From Blastomussa wellsi (taxonomy: Eukaryota > Cnidaria > Anthozoa > Scleractinia > Plerogyridae): 64,000 bases of DNA. The DNA lies in assembly GCA_947652115.1 (NCBI GenBank), contig OX393568.1, positions 3,210,460-3,274,459 of the forward strand. The letters are read 5' to 3'. Below, piece after piece: positions 59,942 through 64,000 of the stretch. The notes beneath the pieces are model-generated. The model made no database searches and was not told the origin of the DNA. It worked only from the letters and a program-made list of their open reading frames with translations. How positions within the stretch are numbered: position 1 is the first letter of the stretch; each line of letters opens with the position of its first letter. The translations under genes and the position numbers were made by a program.

Positions 59942-61502
59942 GTTGGTTGACACAAATCCCTGTTAGATTAATTAGAATACAGTTAAATAGGACAAAGCAA
60001 AACTGAATAGTGTTAGCGAAAATGAAAGCCATTTTGTTTTTCAATCAATCACGCGATCGCCATAAGATCCAAAATAGCAATTTGGTTTTTTACCACGTTT
60101 TTAGCAATTTAGTAGTATTTGAATTAAATTTAGATGTTTTGTGGTGTCTTGTTCGAAATTACTGGTTTTCTGTGCAAGTTTTAAGTCTTCAATCACGATT
60201 GAGGTGCGTGTATGTACTTCGTGTATGTGAATGTTTCATAATAGATTTTTTCCTGTTCATCAAATTTCAAGAGACGAAAAAAATTGCATGCATGGTTTTA
60301 AAAGGATGCAAGTTACACTATCCATAACGTTTGACATGACCATGTGATAATATTAACAATACCATATCGTAACGCGACGTTTTTATCGATATTATAAATA
60401 GGGTTCCCGTGTACAATTTGTTGTATGTTTATGTTTTGCGATCTACAGTTTGGAGAGAAAGCTCGTTTCTGCTTTAATCCCTCAAGCAATTAAAAAGGCT
60501 GAAAATATATGCTGTATATTATGCTATATATATTTACAAGGAAAACAGTTTTTATTACAGTTTGTGGCCTCTGATTGGCACATTGGCGGTTTAGGGAGGG
60601 GGAGATGATCATAGGGAACTAGTTTAAAAACTAATTATTTTGAGAGTAAACAGACTGAAAAATAGTCTATACATCGATGACACGTTAGAGAAGATATTTA
60701 GTGCAAGTCTCTTTTAATTCTGAGTAGCTAGAGCAGTTATTAGATGAGCGAATGCAACATTGCTGCACGTACTCGATATGTTAATATCACGAAAATGTAA
60801 ATATATTCGTATCCAAGACCTAGCTATAAATGGCTAAAGCTATATTTTTAACCACATAAAATTTCATAAATATATGTATACACAGTTAATTTATTGTTGC
60901 AAAAGCACATGATTCTTGTTTCCAGTCGACACTGCGGAAAAACGAGCGAGCATTTTTTTTAGCAAACCCTGAATGTTTCAAGTTAGGATTTATACTAGAG
61001 ATACATTGTTTCATGTTCATTCTCATTCTCAATTTCCACTTTCATAATTTGGCTTCCAATTTTTGCCATAAGCATCGTAAGTTAGCACGCTTGGACTAAA
61101 ATTACGTGGATCGTGGCTTCACGTGCTGACGATGACAACCACGATACCACGTCATGCGCATGCACAGTGCGTTTTTCCGCCGTGTCTTCGAGGCGTTCCC
61201 TTCTCGCTTACTGATTTGGCATGAATTTCAGAACGCCTAGGAACTAGGCTGGAATGTTTCATGTTGCAGCTGGTAAAAGCGCGAAGGAAACTCTCGAGTG
61301 TCCAGAATGAGTAAGCTTTTGTAGTACTTCATAGCAAATGTAGGAAAAGTCTCAATAAAAATTGCAGGATCTTGATGAACTTACTGGGCGGAGTTAATTG
61401 AATTTCGCTTTCTTTTCATTATTTATTTTGGACAACAATGCTGAAAACACCAAGAAAACACAAAAACCGGAAAACTGGACTACATGCTACTCAGTTACAT
61501 AC
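59942..61502. other. Intergenic, no feature recognised
   Basis: AT-rich DNA downstream of the cyclase. The frame at 60010-60327 has random composition. No RNA gene or repeat family that I can name. Confidence 0.5.
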
Positions 61503-61992
61503 TTGGTACTACGATGAAAAATATGTTGTTATTGTTCTCTTTCAATTCCGATTTTACGTTTGGCAAGAATGCACCATGCCAAATACTGCGCCTAAATTTT
61601 CGAAATAAGTCCGTTTTTTGAACGACGACTTCTTGTTTAGTAGGCTAACCGGATTGCTTAGTAGGCTAACCGCAGTGCTCAGTAGGTTAACCGGATTGCT
61701 TAGTCGGCTAACCGCAGTGTTATAATAGGCTAACCAGGGTGATTTTGTAATTTAGCTAGCCAAACTCGCTCCCAGTGCATTCCGAGGCCGGAGCCATTCC
61801 TGTAATTAAGCGCTACTCTCTTGTTTAGTATGCAGCAGAGTTTTTAGAAGCAAGTTGTTATTCTGCATGCCAAATTAGCTGGGTTCACACAGTAAAAAAA
61901 ATCAAACTGGTGAGTATATGACGTCATTCTTGCCACGTATAACATCGGAATCGAAAGAGAACAAGAACAAATTTTTTCATCGTAGTACCACT
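61503..61992. repeat. Foldback element enclosing a minisatellite
   Basis: Arms GGTACTACGATGAAAAATAT and TTGTTCTCTTTCAATTCCGA at the left, with their inverses at 61945-61992, about 75 nt each. The minisatellite at 61636-61735 lies between them. Confidence 0.8.
61636..61735 (+). repeat. About five copies of a 21-bp minisatellite
   Basis: Unit close to TAGTAGGCTAACCGGATTGC, alternating with versions ending CGCAGTG. Direct orientation. Confidence 0.85.
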
Positions 61993-62536
61993 TTAAGTTA
62001 ACCGATCTTTTGGCGCGTTTCTAAGGGAGTGAAGTTTAACTTTCGGTCAGTGACGTCGGCCTCCGCGAAAAATCCATTCTCGCCGCCTGTTGCATATCTT
62101 TGTTGACAAAAAGTCCCATGACTGCTTGTTTCTGCTCTAGATCGATCCCTCCTTATGTTCAAAAGCAGTGCGCATGCGCTAAACCGTTCGGTTCGGTTCT
62201 GCCAGACGTGGGCGAATTTTTCGGAAAAAAACGAATTTTATAATATTTTGAACCTCTTAAAATTTTCTCATTTGGGAATAAAGCAACATCGGTGCATAGC
62301 GAAATGAAAAACCATAATATAAAATTAAATAAATAACAAAATGCGGACACTAGGCACTGGGCTCGCATGCAGGCTTTATCACCTTTACCCACCACACAAT
62401 GATTATTAGCAAATTAACATGATGACCGCTAAGGAATTGCTTCCCAATGGAGCCAGAACTACGCGGCCACACGGCTACGCGACTAGGCTTAGCCACAAGT
62501 TGCCGATGAATCCCAAAAAAGTTGCCGATAAAAGTA

Positions 62537-62614
62537 CGCTGTGGCTATATGCCCGGCAGCCGGGCAGGGTCTTCAATGGACTAAATGCCCGGCTGCCGGG
62601 CATATAGCCACAGC
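62537..62614. repeat. 78-bp near-perfect hairpin with target-site duplication
   Basis: Arms GCTGTGGCTATATGCCCGGC and AGCCGGGCA with their inverses, loop of about 19 nt. Direct repeats GATAAAAGTA flank it (62527-62536 and 62615-62624). Confidence 0.85.
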
Positions 62615-62782
62615 GATAAAAGTATCTAAAAGTTGCCGAAAAATTGCCAAAATTTTTCTGCCTTAAAATACCCACTGAGACCTGCAAAATAACGAAAATG
62701 GGGAGTCCTCCGCAAAGATTTACTTCCTTTGCAGATAGTGTTTAATGACAATGACAAAATCTGGACAATACGAGCTATATGG

Positions 62783-64000
62783 CTTTTTGATTGGCTAAAA
62801 AACTCCGACTATGAGCCAATAGTCGGAGTTTTACGTCATATGGAAAATAGATATAGATTACTTCATAGAAAGTGCGACGTACGGATTTTTATTCACGAGT
62901 TGCAAAACTTTGGAAAACGAACGAGTGAGCGCAGCGAACGAGTGAGTTTTCCAAAGTTTTGCGACGAGTGAATAATAATCCGTACAAAGCACTTTCTATG
63001 CTGTAATTTGTTTATTATATATAACGAGTACTCACCCATTGTTAACTTAAAGCGATTTTTTCTAGTCTATAATTAAAGAGTTAAACGCAGCGCTACGAGG
63101 AAAACAAAGCTGCAAATGCATTCTGGTGGCTTTCCAAGCGAGATCTCTTTTAAATAGAAAAGAAAAATTACGGCGACGACAAGCTATAGTAAACAAGAAC
63201 TCTATTTAAATAGCGGTGTAAAACACACTGTGTTAATACTTTTTAAAAGAAAAGCTTTTGCTATCGCATCGAGAAACGTCGCCATAAGTGAATCAACTAC
63301 TGCGCGCAAATCAACTGGCGAATTTTTGAACAAAAGTTGTGACAACACAAGGAGTCGGTTCATTAAACAATAATTACGACGTAAATCCATATTCAAAAGT
63401 GAAATATTTACTTTACCCTGGTGTTCCCAAGAGTGCTGGAATTTTCTTAGAACGTCCACGGCTGCGTTGTATCAAAGCTACAATGAAAGTCGTTCATTTC
63501 TTGGCTTTCCCTTATCGACATTTAGTTTGTCTTCGCTCCGCCTGGAGAATGATTTTAGCATTTCCATATCATAACTGTGTTCTTAAGGTTTTACTTGGCG
63601 TATTTCTGATGGCTTTCCTTTCCATAAAGTTCTCAAAAGTACAAAATTTGTAGTCAAAACATAAACTGTCCTCGAGAGCTTGCAAACTTGCAGCGCGTTG
63701 TTTTCACAATCTCGTTGGAAACCATTTGAATTCCCGCGCTCTGATTGGTTAGGTCGTTCTACTCTTGATGCTGATTGGTTATATTTTTCACATGTGAAAA
63801 AAGCTATACGCGAAGCTGATTGGACGTATCGCTTTTCTCACATGTGAAAATATAGCAGATATAGAATTCTATCTGCAAGGTTTATTACCTAAAATTGTCG
63901 CTATATATATAATAAAAAGTTGTATGCCCTTTCCGGACGCTTTGTAAAATTGTGGAAATAAAAATCGGCGGCAAAACCCGGTTTGAGAATTTACTAAAAC
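62783..64000. repeat. Longer relative of the 31.1-kb repeat, running to or past the window end
   Basis: The first 68 nt are identical to 31110-31177 and the last 21 nt of the window equal 31264-31284. Spacing between these marks is 1129 nt here and 86 nt at 31 kb. A second foldback at 62858-62998 (CATAGAAAGTGCGACGTACG, CTTTGGAAAACGAACGAGTG and inverses) is nested inside. No open frame looks like a transposase. Confidence 0.6.

Overview
This is nuclear DNA of an animal. Genes are split by many short introns, almost all GT-AG, and introns and intergenic DNA are packed with short foldback (MITE-like) elements and tRNA-derived SINEs. Protein similarity to vertebrate families is high. An anthozoan cnidarian, most likely a stony coral, fits the repeats and gene structures best, but that is inference, not proof.

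Four genes are supported exon by exon. (1) Positions 1-3961, + strand: the 3' part of a Maf-family nucleotide pyrophosphatase (like the N-terminal half of human ASMTL). Its last intron is an AT-AC intron with U12-type signals. (2) Positions 6277-34681, - strand: a complete CEP135 centriole protein gene with 26 coding exons (about 1241 aa). Two adjacent exons encode the same ERD[YF]YK coiled-coil module. (3) Positions 35794-41636, + strand: FBXO8, an F-box plus Sec7-like protein (292 aa, 7 exons) that lacks the Sec7 catalytic glutamate. (4) Positions 51834-59614, + strand: a soluble guanylate cyclase subunit (779 aa, 7 exons). It joins a beta-type haem-binding H-NOX domain to a cyclase domain with alpha-type catalytic residues and has a long charged tail rich in basic kinase motifs.

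Genes 1 and 2 are tail to tail. Genes 2 and 3 are head to head with 1.1 kb between their start codons, a candidate shared promoter. FBXO8 and the cyclase face the same way and are separated by about 10 kb. That gap holds two weaker gene candidates: a small acidic three-exon + strand gene (42997-47506) and a single-exon - strand ORF (43330-43701). The remaining 59.6-64.0 kb is non-coding and repeat-rich.

The genes do not form a pathway. They cover nucleotide clean-up, centriole assembly, ubiquitin/Arf regulation and NO-cGMP signalling. From memory, the human orthologues of CEP135, GUCY1B1 and FBXO8 all lie on chromosome 4, so the linkage may be ancient. Recognisable mobile elements include a pogo/Tc1-like element in CEP135 intron 1, a decayed Harbinger-like element at 44.5-45.1 kb, at least eight SINE copies in two or more families, and about twenty foldback elements, several with visible target-site duplications.
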